Shown: in pieces, positions 53,277 through 62,117 of the stretch
Position numbering within the stretch: position 1 is the first letter of the stretch
How the letters are laid out: every line of letters begins with the position of its first letter
Source of the DNA: an uncultured Porphyromonadaceae bacterium
GTDB lineage: Bacteria > Bacteroidota > Bacteroidia > Bacteroidales > Muribaculaceae
Reading direction: 5' to 3'
Assembly (NCBI GenBank): GCA_902491515.1
Contig: CABUIC010000001.1
Location: forward strand, 62,001-126,000
DNA length: 64,000 bases
Position numbers and translations under genes: made by a program
The notes under the pieces: model-generated
What the model saw: only the letters and a program-made list of their open reading frames with translations
What the model was told of the DNA's origin: nothing
Databases searched by the model: none

Positions 53277-53869
53277 AAATTTGCTCCTGTTTTGTTGTTT
53301 TACGTTTTAAATTGAAATCTCTTCGCAACAAGATTAGAAACTCCTTGCGAAAACGTAGACTTGGCATTGGTGCCGACGTCTCGTTAGGCAGTGGTATTCG
53401 AATAATTGGCGATGGAATTTTATGCTTATCCGATAAAGTGCGGATTGAAGATTACTGTTCATTCTGTTTCAATCCTATTGATGGAAACAGTCCAAAGATT
53501 GTTATCGGCACCGGTTCGCTCATCGGAAAAGGAAATGATTTCGGTTGCAGTCACTCAATAATAATTGGAAATTATGTTATTACTGCGCCATATGTACATT
53601 ACACCGACCGAAATCATTGCTTTGAGGATATTGAGACTCCGATTATGAAACAAGCGTCATTCGTTAAAGGGCCGATTAAGATTGGAGACGGTTCGTGGAT
53701 TGGTTTTGGGGCACAGATTATGAGTGGTGTGTCAATCGGAAGACATTGTATAGTGGGTGCCGGAGCGATTGTTACCAAGGATGTCCCGGATTATTGCGTG
53801 GCCGTTGGCAATCCCGCAAAAATAATTAAGCGATATAATTTTAACACCCTGAAGTGGGAAAAGGTATGA
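53273..53869 (+). CDS. Hexapeptide-repeat O-acyltransferase (LbH)
   Basis: 198 residues. A short basic N-terminus (SLRNKIRNSLRKRRLG) leads into left-handed beta-helix repeats (DVSLGSGIRIIGDG, IGTGSLIGKGNDFG, IGDGSWIGFGAQIMSGVSIG) and ends VAVGNPAKIIKRY, unlike the truncated copy at 41.3 kb. HYTDRNH may supply the catalytic His. Probably O-acetylates a capsule sugar. Four-base overlap with the preceding gene. Confidence 0.9.
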   Translation: MKICSCFVVLRFKLKSLRNKIRNSLRKRRLGIGADVSLGSGIRIIGDGILCLSDKVRIEDYCSFCFNPIDGNSPKIVIGTGSLIGKGNDFGCSHSIIIGNYVITAPYVHYTDRNHCFEDIETPIMKQASFVKGPIKIGDGSWIGFGAQIMSGVSIGRHCIVGAGAIVTKDVPDYCVAVGNPAKIIKRYNFNTLKWEKV

Positions 53870-54999
53870 AATACGACTACCTTATTGTCGGCGCCGGCCT
53901 CTTCGGCGCGACGTTCGCGCATCTGGCTACTAAGGCCGGAAAACGGTGCCTCATCATTGACCGCCGGGACCACGTCGGCGGAAACGTGTATTGCGAGAAG
54001 ATCGAGGGCATCAATGTCCACAAGTATGGTGCGCATATTTTCCATACCTCCGACCGCGAAGTCTGGGACTTCGTCAACTCGCTCGTGCCTTTCAACCGAT
54101 ACACAAATTCGCCTGTTGCCTCCGCGCCGGACGGCAAACTCTACAATCTGCCTTTCAATATGAACACTTTCTATCAGATGTGGGAAGTGCGCACTCCTCG
54201 GGAGGCTGAGGCTAAACTGGAAGAGCAACGTCGCGAAGCCATCGAGCGAATGAAGGCGGAAGGAGTTAGTGAGCCCCGGAACCTTGAGGAACAGGCCCTC
54301 GCACTGATTGGCAAGGACATTTATGAAAAGCTTATCAAACATTATACTGAAAAGCAGTGGGGACGCCCCTGCACGGAACTTCCGGCGTTCATAATCCGCC
54401 GGCTGCCCGTGCGCCTGACCTTCGACAACAATTACTTCAACGATGCCTATCAGGGAATACCCGAGGGTGGCTATAACCGTCTGATTGACCGACTCCTCGA
54501 AGGCTCGGAAGTCCGGCTCGGAGTCGATTTTGCCGAATTAAAGGGCTCCTGGCGCGAGCTTGCCGATAAACTCGTCTACACCGGAGCTATCGACGAATAT
54601 TTCGATTTCCGCCTCGGACGCCTCGACTGGCGCACCGTCCGCTTTGAGACCGAAACTCTTGACACATCCAATTATCAGGGCAACGCCGTGGTGAATTACA
54701 CCGACGCCGACACCCCATGGACCCGAATTATAGAGCACAAGCACTTCGAGGCGTTCGGCCCGGCTGTTTACGATAATCCCCACACTGTCATCTCCCGCGA
54801 ATACTCCACTGAGTTCAGACCGGGTATGGAACCATACTATCCTGTCAACAACGAGCGGAACAACCGTCTCTCCGAAGCCTACCGAGCTCTCGCCGCACAA
54901 GAAAAATACGTAATTTTCGGAGGCCGCCTCGCCGAGTACAAATACTACGACATGGCCCCCGTAATCGCCAAAGCATTCGAAGCATGGAAAAACAGATAA
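53866..54999 (+). CDS. glf: UDP-galactopyranose mutase
   Basis: 377 residues from MKYDYLIVGAGLFGATFA. The FAD-binding GxGxxG, RRDHVGGNVY and KYGAHIFHTSDREVWDFVN are diagnostic; the C-terminal YFDFRLGRLDWRTV and YYPVNNERN segments complete the active site. It converts UDP-Galp to UDP-Galf, which predicts galactofuranose in the polymer. Base composition returns to the G+C-richer level here. Confidence 0.96.
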   Translation: MKYDYLIVGAGLFGATFAHLATKAGKRCLIIDRRDHVGGNVYCEKIEGINVHKYGAHIFHTSDREVWDFVNSLVPFNRYTNSPVASAPDGKLYNLPFNMNTFYQMWEVRTPREAEAKLEEQRREAIERMKAEGVSEPRNLEEQALALIGKDIYEKLIKHYTEKQWGRPCTELPAFIIRRLPVRLTFDNNYFNDAYQGIPEGGYNRLIDRLLEGSEVRLGVDFAELKGSWRELADKLVYTGAIDEYFDFRLGRLDWRTVRFETETLDTSNYQGNAVVNYTDADTPWTRIIEHKHFEAFGPAVYDNPHTVISREYSTEFRPGMEPYYPVNNERNNRLSEAYRALAAQEKYVIFGGRLAEYKYYDMAPVIAKAFEAWKNR

Positions 55000-56045
55000 G
55001 CATAATCATCCCGACTTACAATATGGAGAAGTATATAGGCAAATGCCTTGACTCTCTCCTTATTCCCGAGTTAGACAGGGTGGAGGTTCTTGTAGTGAAC
55101 GACGGCTCCAAAGATCGTTCCTCCGAAATCGCCCACAGCTACGCCGACCGCTATCCCGGTTCTATCCGCGTAATCGACAAAGCCAACGGCAATTATGGCA
55201 GTTGCATCAACACCGCACTTCCGCTGTGCACCGGACGCTACGTCAAAGTCCTGGATGCAGACGATACATTCGACACCGGAGCCTTTTCGGTTTATGTTAA
55301 AGCCCTCTCGATGCGGGACGAAGATGTTGTTGTCAATGACTACGCGATGGTCTATGATGACAAACCCGACAGTCCCAGGCCAACCTTCCGGCAGTTAGGC
55401 TACGAAGCTGAAAAAACATACTCGTTTGAGGATGTATATAGATATATCAGTGCGGATTTGCACATGCATTGTGTTGCATACAAGCTCGGTAACATTTTAG
55501 CGATGAACTACCGGCAGACGGAAGGCGTGAGCTATACCGACAATGAATGGATCTTTGCTCCGATCGGAATTGCTGATTCGTTTGCTTTTGTCGATTGCGG
55601 ATATCTTTATCGTTATTTGCTGGGGCGCGGTGGCCAGACGGTTGATCCGGCAATGTCATTGGCGCGTATACATGAGCATTTTGATGTAATTAAGGCTCAG
55701 GCGGCATTTTGGGCGCAAGGCCGTGTGATTGGCCGAAGAAAGCAGTACCTCGAAACCCAATTGCTCGGACATGCCTTGCTTGTATATTCCATGGTCATCA
55801 AGGGCGGAAATAAAGATAGCCATGCCCGCCTCGCTGATTTCGACCGGCAGATTAAAGCGGATTATCCCGGACTGTACGGCTTGCTGGATGAGGTCGTTTA
55901 TGCGCCGAGAGTTCCCTACAAATACATCAAAAAATACCGTGAGAGCGGATGCTCGCCGGAATTTGGAATTCCCTCTATTGTAAAGATTGCGGACCGAGCA
56001 ATCTGTTTTGCGGCTAAGGTCAAAAATATTGTTTTTGGAAATTAA
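54984..56045 (+). CDS. Glycosyltransferase family 2
   Basis: 353 residues. SIIIPTYNMEKYIGKCLDS, VVNDGSKDRSSE and KVLDADDTFDTG are the GT-A motifs. NGNYGSCINTAL is a variant seen in capsule enzymes close to galactofuranosyl or glucosyl transferases. It overlaps glf by 16 bases, so it could use UDP-Galf; that is inference. Confidence 0.9.
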   Translation: MEKQISIIIPTYNMEKYIGKCLDSLLIPELDRVEVLVVNDGSKDRSSEIAHSYADRYPGSIRVIDKANGNYGSCINTALPLCTGRYVKVLDADDTFDTGAFSVYVKALSMRDEDVVVNDYAMVYDDKPDSPRPTFRQLGYEAEKTYSFEDVYRYISADLHMHCVAYKLGNILAMNYRQTEGVSYTDNEWIFAPIGIADSFAFVDCGYLYRYLLGRGGQTVDPAMSLARIHEHFDVIKAQAAFWAQGRVIGRRKQYLETQLLGHALLVYSMVIKGGNKDSHARLADFDRQIKADYPGLYGLLDEVVYAPRVPYKYIKKYRESGCSPEFGIPSIVKIADRAICFAAKVKNIVFGN

Positions 56046-56046
56046 G

Positions 56047-56694
56047 ATGCAGTCTTTCTACAACAGATATCTCAAGCGCGTTCTCGGCTTTGTTTTGGCG
56101 TTGGTGCTGTTTCTGGTGCTTTGGCCGGTATATTTGATTGTGGCGATTGCCGTAGTGATCGACGACGGGTTTCCCGTGTTCTACCGTCCGCTCCGCGGCG
56201 GCTACCGCAACAGGCCCTTCCGCATTTTCAAATTCCGAACCATGGTCCGCAACGCCGACCGGATTGGCGGAGGCACAACGGCATTAAACGACCCTCGCAT
56301 CACCCGCGTCGGCAACATCCTCCGCAAAACCAAGCTCGACGAGATTCCGCAGATTTTCAACATCCTCGGCGGCACGATGAGTTTCATCGGTCCGCGCCCC
56401 GAGCTTCTGAAATATGTCGAGCGCTACGAAGGCGACGAAAAGCTGATTCTCTCCGTCCGCCCCGGCATCACTGATTTCAGCTCTGTAGAGTTCATCAATC
56501 TCGACGAGATTGTAGGCGCCGCAAACGCAGACGAGATGTATGAGCGCCACGTCCTCAAGAAGAAAAACGCCCTACGGATTAAATATGCCCGCGAAGTGTC
56601 CTTCTCGACTGACTGCAAGCTCTTTTTCAACACCGTGGGCGGTGTTCTCAGAAAAGCCTTCGGCTTTATTGTATTAAAAGAACATAGAAACTGA
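56047..56694 (+). CDS. Initiating sugar-1-phosphate transferase (PglC/WcaJ C-terminal type)
   Basis: 215 residues from MQSFYNRYLKRVLGFVL. One N-terminal re-entrant or membrane helix (about 12-36), then FYRPLRGGYRNRPFRIFKFR, KLDEIPQIFNI and FIGPRPELLKYV, the monotopic phosphoglycosyltransferase core. It loads the first sugar phosphate onto undecaprenyl phosphate. Being inside the locus, it is the likely initiator for this capsule. Confidence 0.94.
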   Translation: MQSFYNRYLKRVLGFVLALVLFLVLWPVYLIVAIAVVIDDGFPVFYRPLRGGYRNRPFRIFKFRTMVRNADRIGGGTTALNDPRITRVGNILRKTKLDEIPQIFNILGGTMSFIGPRPELLKYVERYEGDEKLILSVRPGITDFSSVEFINLDEIVGAANADEMYERHVLKKKNALRIKYAREVSFSTDCKLFFNTVGGVLRKAFGFIVLKEHRN

Positions 56695-56700
56695 CAGCCA

Positions 56701-57642
56701 ATGGAATATGTTACTCTGCGGAACTCCGGTCTGAGAGTTTCGCGTCTCTGCATGGGCGGTTGCCCCATGGGAGGATATGGATGGGGCGATGTCAGGGAGA
56801 AAGAACTCCTCGACGCCATTGCCGCCGCCCTCGACAACGGTGTGAATTTCTTCGACACTGCCGACACATACGGTCTCGGCCAGTCCGAGAGAACCCTTGC
56901 CAAAGGCCTCGGGGCCCGGCGGAAAGACGTAGTTGTCGAATCGAAATTCGGCGTCCGCTTCAGTCCCGCGGGCACAGTCTACGACAATTCCCCCGCACAC
57001 ATCCGCGAGGCTCTCGAAGGAACTCTCTCTCGCCTCGGAACTGACTATGTCGATATCTACGTCATTCACTACCGCGACGGAAAAACTCCCATGGAAGAGG
57101 TCGTGGCCACTCTTGAGGACCTTCGCAAGGAAGGTAAAGTCCGCTTTTTCGGAATGTCCAACGTCGATTCCGATTCCATGGCGGAGTTTCTGCCCTACAA
57201 GGGCAGATTCGTCTGCTGCCAGGATGAATATTCTCTGGCATGCCGGAGCCATGAGCAGTCGCTCCTCGACCTTGCCGCCCGGATGGACGTGACGCCCCTG
57301 ACGTGGGGCAGTCTCGGGCAGGGTATACTCACCGGTAAATACGACCGCTCCTCCACTTTTGAAGTCAACGACCGCCGGAGCAGGGAGATATATGTCAATT
57401 TCCACGGCGACAGACTCTTGAAAAATCTCGCCATTGTCGACGCCATGCGTCCCATAGCCGAAGCCCGCAAGGTCAGTGTCGCCGCCGTTGCCATCCGCTT
57501 CATCATGGACCGCCTGACAGATTCCGTTGTCTTGGTCGGTGCCAAGCGCCCATCCCAGATTCTCGGCAATCTCGAAAGCATCGGCTGGACTCTCTCTCTC
57601 GACGAACTCGCTCTTCTCGATAGTGTCTCCCGCGGAGAATGA
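56701..57642 (+). CDS. Aldo/keto reductase
   Basis: 313 residues. The catalytic tetrad can be read as D in FFDTADTYGLGQSE, Y in the same segment, K in VVVESKFGV and H in YVIHYRDG. The TIM-barrel end IRFIMDRL then GAKRPSQI binds NADPH. Together with the transketolase pair downstream it may build or reduce a special sugar precursor for the capsule. Confidence 0.9.
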   Translation: MEYVTLRNSGLRVSRLCMGGCPMGGYGWGDVREKELLDAIAAALDNGVNFFDTADTYGLGQSERTLAKGLGARRKDVVVESKFGVRFSPAGTVYDNSPAHIREALEGTLSRLGTDYVDIYVIHYRDGKTPMEEVVATLEDLRKEGKVRFFGMSNVDSDSMAEFLPYKGRFVCCQDEYSLACRSHEQSLLDLAARMDVTPLTWGSLGQGILTGKYDRSSTFEVNDRRSREIYVNFHGDRLLKNLAIVDAMRPIAEARKVSVAAVAIRFIMDRLTDSVVLVGAKRPSQILGNLESIGWTLSLDELALLDSVSRGE

Positions 57643-57676
57643 TGGAATTAATTGATTGTTATCGCATCGGATAAAT

Positions 57677-58687
57677 ATGGAAAACAGAAAGAAACACACC
57701 AGTGAACAGCTTGCATGGCTCATCCGCCGCCACGGTGTGGAGATGACCCACCTCTCCGGCGGATCCCACCTCGGGGCCATTCTCTCCGTCGCCGACATAA
57801 TGGCCGTGCTGTACGCCGAAGTCTTGAGATACGATCCCCTCAATCCCGCCTGGGACAACCGCGACCGCTTCATCCTCAGCAAAGGCCATGCCGGCGCAAG
57901 CGTCTACGCCGCCCTCGCCGAATCCGGATTTTTCTCGGTCGGGGAGCTCAAAACCCATTATCAGAACGGCAGTCGCCTCTCGGGCCATGTTTCCCACCAC
58001 CTTCCCGGCGTCGACCTTTCCACAGGCTCTCTCGGCCACGGCCTTGGCGTAGGTGCGGGCATGGCCTACGCCCGAAAGAAGGACGGCCGCCCCGGTCGCG
58101 TGTACGTGGTCCTCGGCGACGGCGAGTGCAACGAGGGCTCCGTCTGGGAGGCCGCGCTTTTCGCCAACCATTTCCGGCTCGACAATCTCGTGGCAATCGT
58201 TGACCACAATCATATGCAGAGCCTCGACTTCAACGAGAACACCCTCGAACTCGAGGACTTCGCATCCAAATGGAAAGCATTCGGGTGGCGCGTCCTTGAA
58301 ATCGACGGGAACGACCACGCCGCCCTCCGCGGCGCCTTCCGTGAAGCAGCTGCCGACGACGACTGCCACAAGCCCGTCGTGATAATCGCCAATACAGTCA
58401 AGGGCAAAGGAATTGGATTCATGCAGAACGACATTCTGTGGCATTACCGTTTCCCCCACGACGGATGGGAATACGACACAGCCGTCACAGAGCTCCACGC
58501 CGCCATGCCCGAGGGCGTCACCGACCCTTACACCCCCCACGGGATCGAAAACCCTGTCCGGCCCGCTCCCGGCGACGACATCTTCCGCGACCACACTTTT
58601 TCACATACCTGGAACACCCGTTATCCCGAAAAAATGAGAAGGGTAGAGGCCCAGCCCGGCTCCGCCGACCGCGAACACAAAATCTGA
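57677..58687 (+). CDS. Transketolase, N-terminal (ThDP-binding) subunit
   Basis: 336 residues from MENRKKHTSEQLAWL. SKGHAGASVYAALAE, GSLGHGLGVGAGMA and the ThDP/Mg motif GDGECNEGSVWEAA with DHNHMQ are clear. Half of a normal transketolase; the partner follows after 11 bases. Split transketolases inside polysaccharide loci usually serve a carbohydrate precursor pathway rather than the pentose phosphate route. Confidence 0.93.
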   Translation: MENRKKHTSEQLAWLIRRHGVEMTHLSGGSHLGAILSVADIMAVLYAEVLRYDPLNPAWDNRDRFILSKGHAGASVYAALAESGFFSVGELKTHYQNGSRLSGHVSHHLPGVDLSTGSLGHGLGVGAGMAYARKKDGRPGRVYVVLGDGECNEGSVWEAALFANHFRLDNLVAIVDHNHMQSLDFNENTLELEDFASKWKAFGWRVLEIDGNDHAALRGAFREAAADDDCHKPVVIIANTVKGKGIGFMQNDILWHYRFPHDGWEYDTAVTELHAAMPEGVTDPYTPHGIENPVRPAPGDDIFRDHTFSHTWNTRYPEKMRRVEAQPGSADREHKI

Positions 58688-58698
58688 GAAATACCCAT

Positions 58699-59625
58699 AT
58701 GAGAGATACATTTGTACGCACTTTAGTCGACCTTGCGAAAAACGACAGGAGAATCGAACTCGTCACAGGCGACCTCGGGTTCGGGGTGCTTAAGCCTTTT
58801 TGGGAACAGTGCCCCGACCAGTTTACCAACGCGGGCATCGCCGAACAGAACATGACGGCCCTCGCCGCCGGAATGGCGATGCAGGGCAAAATAGTTTTCA
58901 CATATTCCATCGGCAACTTTCCGACTCTACGCTGTCTCGAGCAGATCAGGAACGACTGCGCCTACCACAAGGCCAATGTCAAGGTCGTATGCGTCGGCGG
59001 GGGTTACGTCTACGGCTCTTTGGGCATGAGCCACCATGCCACCGAGGACATTGCCGTGATGCGTGCTCTCCCTGGGGTTGCGGTGGTGTGTCCCGCCGAT
59101 CTCGTTGAGGCTGAGGCTGCCGTCAGGGCCATCGTCGACTATCCAGGCACAGTCTACCTGCGTCTTGGCCGCGGCGGTGAAAAGCGTATTCATGACAGAA
59201 TCGACGGTTTCCGTATCGGAAAAGCCATTAAGGTCCGCGACGGCGCCGATGTGGCTGTCTTTTCGACCGGTGCCATCTTTGAGGAAGTCAGCGCGGCTGT
59301 TCCATTGTTGGAGGAAGCCGGAATTTCCCCGCTCGTCTACACCTTCCCCACCGTCAAGCCCATCGACAGAGACGTTGTTATGGAATGCGCACGGACTTGT
59401 CGCCTGATTGTGACCTGCGAGGAACACAATGTCGTCGGTGGCTTCGGATCCGCAGTAGCCGAAGTCCTCTCCGAGTCTGAAGGGATTCCGCCTTTGCTGA
59501 AGATTGGAATTAATGACACATATTGCCACGAAGTCGGTACCCAGAAACATCTCAGGCAGTTCAACCTTATCGATGCCAGAAGTATCGCCAATAAAATTAT
59601 CGACCGCCTGAACCTCAATGAATAA
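58699..59625 (+). CDS. Transketolase, C-terminal (pyrimidine-binding) subunit
   Basis: 308 residues from MRDTFVRTLVDLAKNDRR; the frame is open upstream but overlaps the N-terminal subunit. The catalytic Glu is in NAGIAEQNMTALA, HHATEDIAVMRALPG and the C-terminal VTCEEHNVVGGFGSAVAE are typical. It forms a heterotetramer with the preceding protein; products of the pair are not known. Confidence 0.93.
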   Translation: MRDTFVRTLVDLAKNDRRIELVTGDLGFGVLKPFWEQCPDQFTNAGIAEQNMTALAAGMAMQGKIVFTYSIGNFPTLRCLEQIRNDCAYHKANVKVVCVGGGYVYGSLGMSHHATEDIAVMRALPGVAVVCPADLVEAEAAVRAIVDYPGTVYLRLGRGGEKRIHDRIDGFRIGKAIKVRDGADVAVFSTGAIFEEVSAAVPLLEEAGISPLVYTFPTVKPIDRDVVMECARTCRLIVTCEEHNVVGGFGSAVAEVLSESEGIPPLLKIGINDTYCHEVGTQKHLRQFNLIDARSIANKIIDRLNLNE

Positions 59626-60757
59626 AAGAATTCTTATAACTTCGACCGAACTGATGATGGTGCAGTTCCTTGTGCCGCACGTCATCAGTCTGGCCGGGAA
59701 GGGATATTCGGTAGACCTTGCCTGTTCGGAGGTTGGAGGACGCTTTGAAGAAGTGTGTGAGACTCTCGGAACGTATACAGACAATATTTTCAGGCTTAGT
59801 CTTCACCGTAGTCCTCTTTCGATGAAAAATCTCAAGGGATTTCGGGAACTTCGGGAAATTATCACACGGGGCAATTACGATCTTATCTGGACAAATGAGC
59901 CGGTAATGGGGGTCGCTACTCGCCTCGCAGCCAGAGAAGCACGGAAAAAAGGTACAAAACTTCTCTATATGGTTCATGGCTTTCATTTTTATGATGGTGC
60001 CCCTTGGCTCAATTGGTGCCTGTATTATCCGGTCGAACGTCTGATGGCGAGGCACGCGGATGTAATTTGCACAGTAAATACTGAAGACTTCCGACGGGCA
60101 TGCTCTCTAAAGTCCTCCGACCGCGTGGAGTACATCCATGGGATAGGAATCAATACCGGTCGTCTGAAGTCCGCCTCCTCCAGAACCGACATCCGGAGGG
60201 AATTGGGACTTACTGAAAGTGCGTTCATTGTCCTCTCAGTGGGTGAGTTGAATGACAATAAGAACCAGTCTGTCATACTTCGTGCGATTTCAAGCATGTC
60301 AGTTCCAGATATGCACTATGTAATGTGCGGAAAAGGGCGTAACGAACAGCAACTCCGACGACTCGCTGAGAAGCTCGGAATCGAGGACCGTGTCCATTTC
60401 CTCGGATACAGGCGCGATGTCGTAGACATTTGCTCGCAGGCCGATGTATATGCGATGCCGTCCTTTAGGGAAGGCCTTCCGGTTTCGTCGCTTGAGGCGA
60501 TGTTCTGTGGACTGCCGTTAGTCACTTCGGAAATTCGGGGGCTGACGGACGTCAACAAGGAAGGCGTGAACGGATTTCTTTGTAGCCCGCACGACTGGCA
60601 CGCTTTTGCCTCCAGAATTTCTTTGTTGTACACAAATCCAAATTTGCGCGTACAAATGAGCGCGAGGAACAAAAAAGATGTTTTGCCGTACACAATTGGC
60701 AATACTCTTGTCGAGGTATACGGCGTGATAAGAAAAACAATAGAAAAACCGCAGTGA
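59618..60757 (+). CDS. Glycosyltransferase family 4
   Basis: 379 residues. N-terminal KRILITSTELMMVQFLVPH; HGFHFYDGAP; and the E-x7-E motif in PSFREGLPVSSLEAMFCGLP. LSVGELNDNKNQ is the inter-domain linker. It is the last sugar transferase of the locus, overlapping the transketolase gene by eight bases. Confidence 0.92.
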   Translation: MNKRILITSTELMMVQFLVPHVISLAGKGYSVDLACSEVGGRFEEVCETLGTYTDNIFRLSLHRSPLSMKNLKGFRELREIITRGNYDLIWTNEPVMGVATRLAAREARKKGTKLLYMVHGFHFYDGAPWLNWCLYYPVERLMARHADVICTVNTEDFRRACSLKSSDRVEYIHGIGINTGRLKSASSRTDIRRELGLTESAFIVLSVGELNDNKNQSVILRAISSMSVPDMHYVMCGKGRNEQQLRRLAEKLGIEDRVHFLGYRRDVVDICSQADVYAMPSFREGLPVSSLEAMFCGLPLVTSEIRGLTDVNKEGVNGFLCSPHDWHAFASRISLLYTNPNLRVQMSARNKKDVLPYTIGNTLVEVYGVIRKTIEKPQ

Positions 60758-60776
60758 TTTTCCTGCATGGTATAAT

Positions 60777-61991
60777 ATGTCGATGTTCCTGATTACCGCA
60801 ACATTTCAGAAAGCGAGGAGTAAGAAGCATCCGGAAAGGCCCGGGAAAATATATCTTACTGTCAGAGAGCGTCTCGACGGCTCTAAGCTTATGGCGGGAC
60901 GGGACATCAATACCAATATATCTGCGCCGGATATCAGTAGCGTCGGACGGTATCACGAGGAGCTGGTGCCGTTTCTGTACATTGGATATTGTGTGATTGA
61001 CCATCTTCGAAACTCGGGAAAAGTCTTCGGTATCGACGACGTCGCAAAGGGAATAAGAGATATCATAAAGAATGGAAGAACGCAGGATTTCCGCATTGAA
61101 AACGATTTCATATGGAACACCGAAGTCGCAGGCCTGAAAAAGGAATTCCGAAAATTTTTCAGGATGAGTTCTTCATCAAAAGATTCCGTATCTGAAAACT
61201 CTGATAAATCCCTATTGTGGTATCTTGGATTTCTTGCAGAAAAGATGCTTGAGGAGGGTAGGGAATGTTCAGCCTCTTCTTATGGGAGTGCCCATAACAG
61301 CATGAGACGATTTCTGGGCGGTCGCTTTGTCGCATTGTCGATGATTGATCGGGCGTTTGTGGAGGATTATGCACAGTGGCTTGTTTCAGACGGTTTGTCG
61401 GCAAGTACACAGTCATTTTACCTCCGGACTTTGCGTATGGCGCTTAACCACGCTGCCGCTCGAGGTCTCGTGTCTCTTGAGAAGGATACGTTCATAGGAT
61501 TGAATACAAAAGTAACATTTACCAAAATACGGAATCAAAGCCCCGACCGGCAAACTATGTTGAAGCTTGTCGCAGTCGATTTATCAGCTGATTATGGTCA
61601 GGACCTCGCTCGTGACTTGTTCATGTTTGGATTCTATTGTCATGGAATGGAGTTGACTGACATCATAAATCTTACATATGCAAATATTCAGGACGGCTGT
61701 CTGTCTTATAGGAAACGCGGTAGGGGAAGACTAAAAAGCATTCGTCTGGACAACAAAGCCGCCTCTATAATCAGCAAATATCGAGATGTGACACGTGGCT
61801 ATATATTCCCTGTAAAAGCTTCAGATGAGCATCGCCTTGAAAAGTCGCTGAAGAACAAAATAAATAGCTGGCTTTGTGAGGTAGGTCGAAAAATCGGTTT
61901 CGACTCTCTGTCATTCAATATGAATATTTCAGCATGGGAGAACTTTATATCGCAAGTAAGCGCTACTGATTCCCTTGGCCTCACTTCTTGA
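60777..61991 (+). CDS. Tyrosine-recombinase-like protein lacking the catalytic residues
   Basis: 404 residues. The layout is that of Bacteroidetes tyrosine recombinases: an arm-binding N-terminus (YLTVRERLDGSKL), a SAM-like core-binding domain (about 160-250, with SASTQSFYLRTLRMALNHA) and the start of a catalytic domain (DLFMFGFYCHGMELTDIINL, then SYRKRGRGRLKS). But the first catalytic Arg, normally in F-x-R-G-M, is His (YCHGM). The HxxR box is replaced by LSFNMNISAWENF, and no LGH or terminal nucleophilic Tyr follows. The frame ends cleanly with no better continuation in other frames. It may be a DNA-binding regulator derived from a recombinase. Composition is A+T-rich. Confidence 0.8.
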   Translation: MSMFLITATFQKARSKKHPERPGKIYLTVRERLDGSKLMAGRDINTNISAPDISSVGRYHEELVPFLYIGYCVIDHLRNSGKVFGIDDVAKGIRDIIKNGRTQDFRIENDFIWNTEVAGLKKEFRKFFRMSSSSKDSVSENSDKSLLWYLGFLAEKMLEEGRECSASSYGSAHNSMRRFLGGRFVALSMIDRAFVEDYAQWLVSDGLSASTQSFYLRTLRMALNHAAARGLVSLEKDTFIGLNTKVTFTKIRNQSPDRQTMLKLVAVDLSADYGQDLARDLFMFGFYCHGMELTDIINLTYANIQDGCLSYRKRGRGRLKSIRLDNKAASIISKYRDVTRGYIFPVKASDEHRLEKSLKNKINSWLCEVGRKIGFDSLSFNMNISAWENFISQVSATDSLGLTS

Positions 61992-62038
61992 TCTTCCCTT
62001 CAGAAGAATACTCGAGAAGAATTTCATTCTCCCCCCTC

Positions 62039-62074
62039 CGGCCTGATTTTCATAATCAGAGCCGCTTTTTTTTA
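62039..62074 (+). terminator. Rho-independent terminator ending the capsule operon
   Basis: CGGCCTGATT (62039-62048) pairs imperfectly with AATCAGAGCCG (62054-62064), followed by nine T (62066-62074). It lies about 50 bases past the recombinase-like gene. Confidence 0.75.
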
Positions 62075-62117
62075 TATTATTGCCAAGTTCAAGGGAAGAG
62101 ACGTATATTCCCAAAGG

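Noticed and set aside
37739..61991. tRNA-Arg and the recombinase-like gene as ends of an integrated island
   Set aside because: No second copy of the tRNA 3' end is seen near 61,990-62,900, and the recombinase-like protein lacks catalytic residues, so there is no support for recent site-specific integration.
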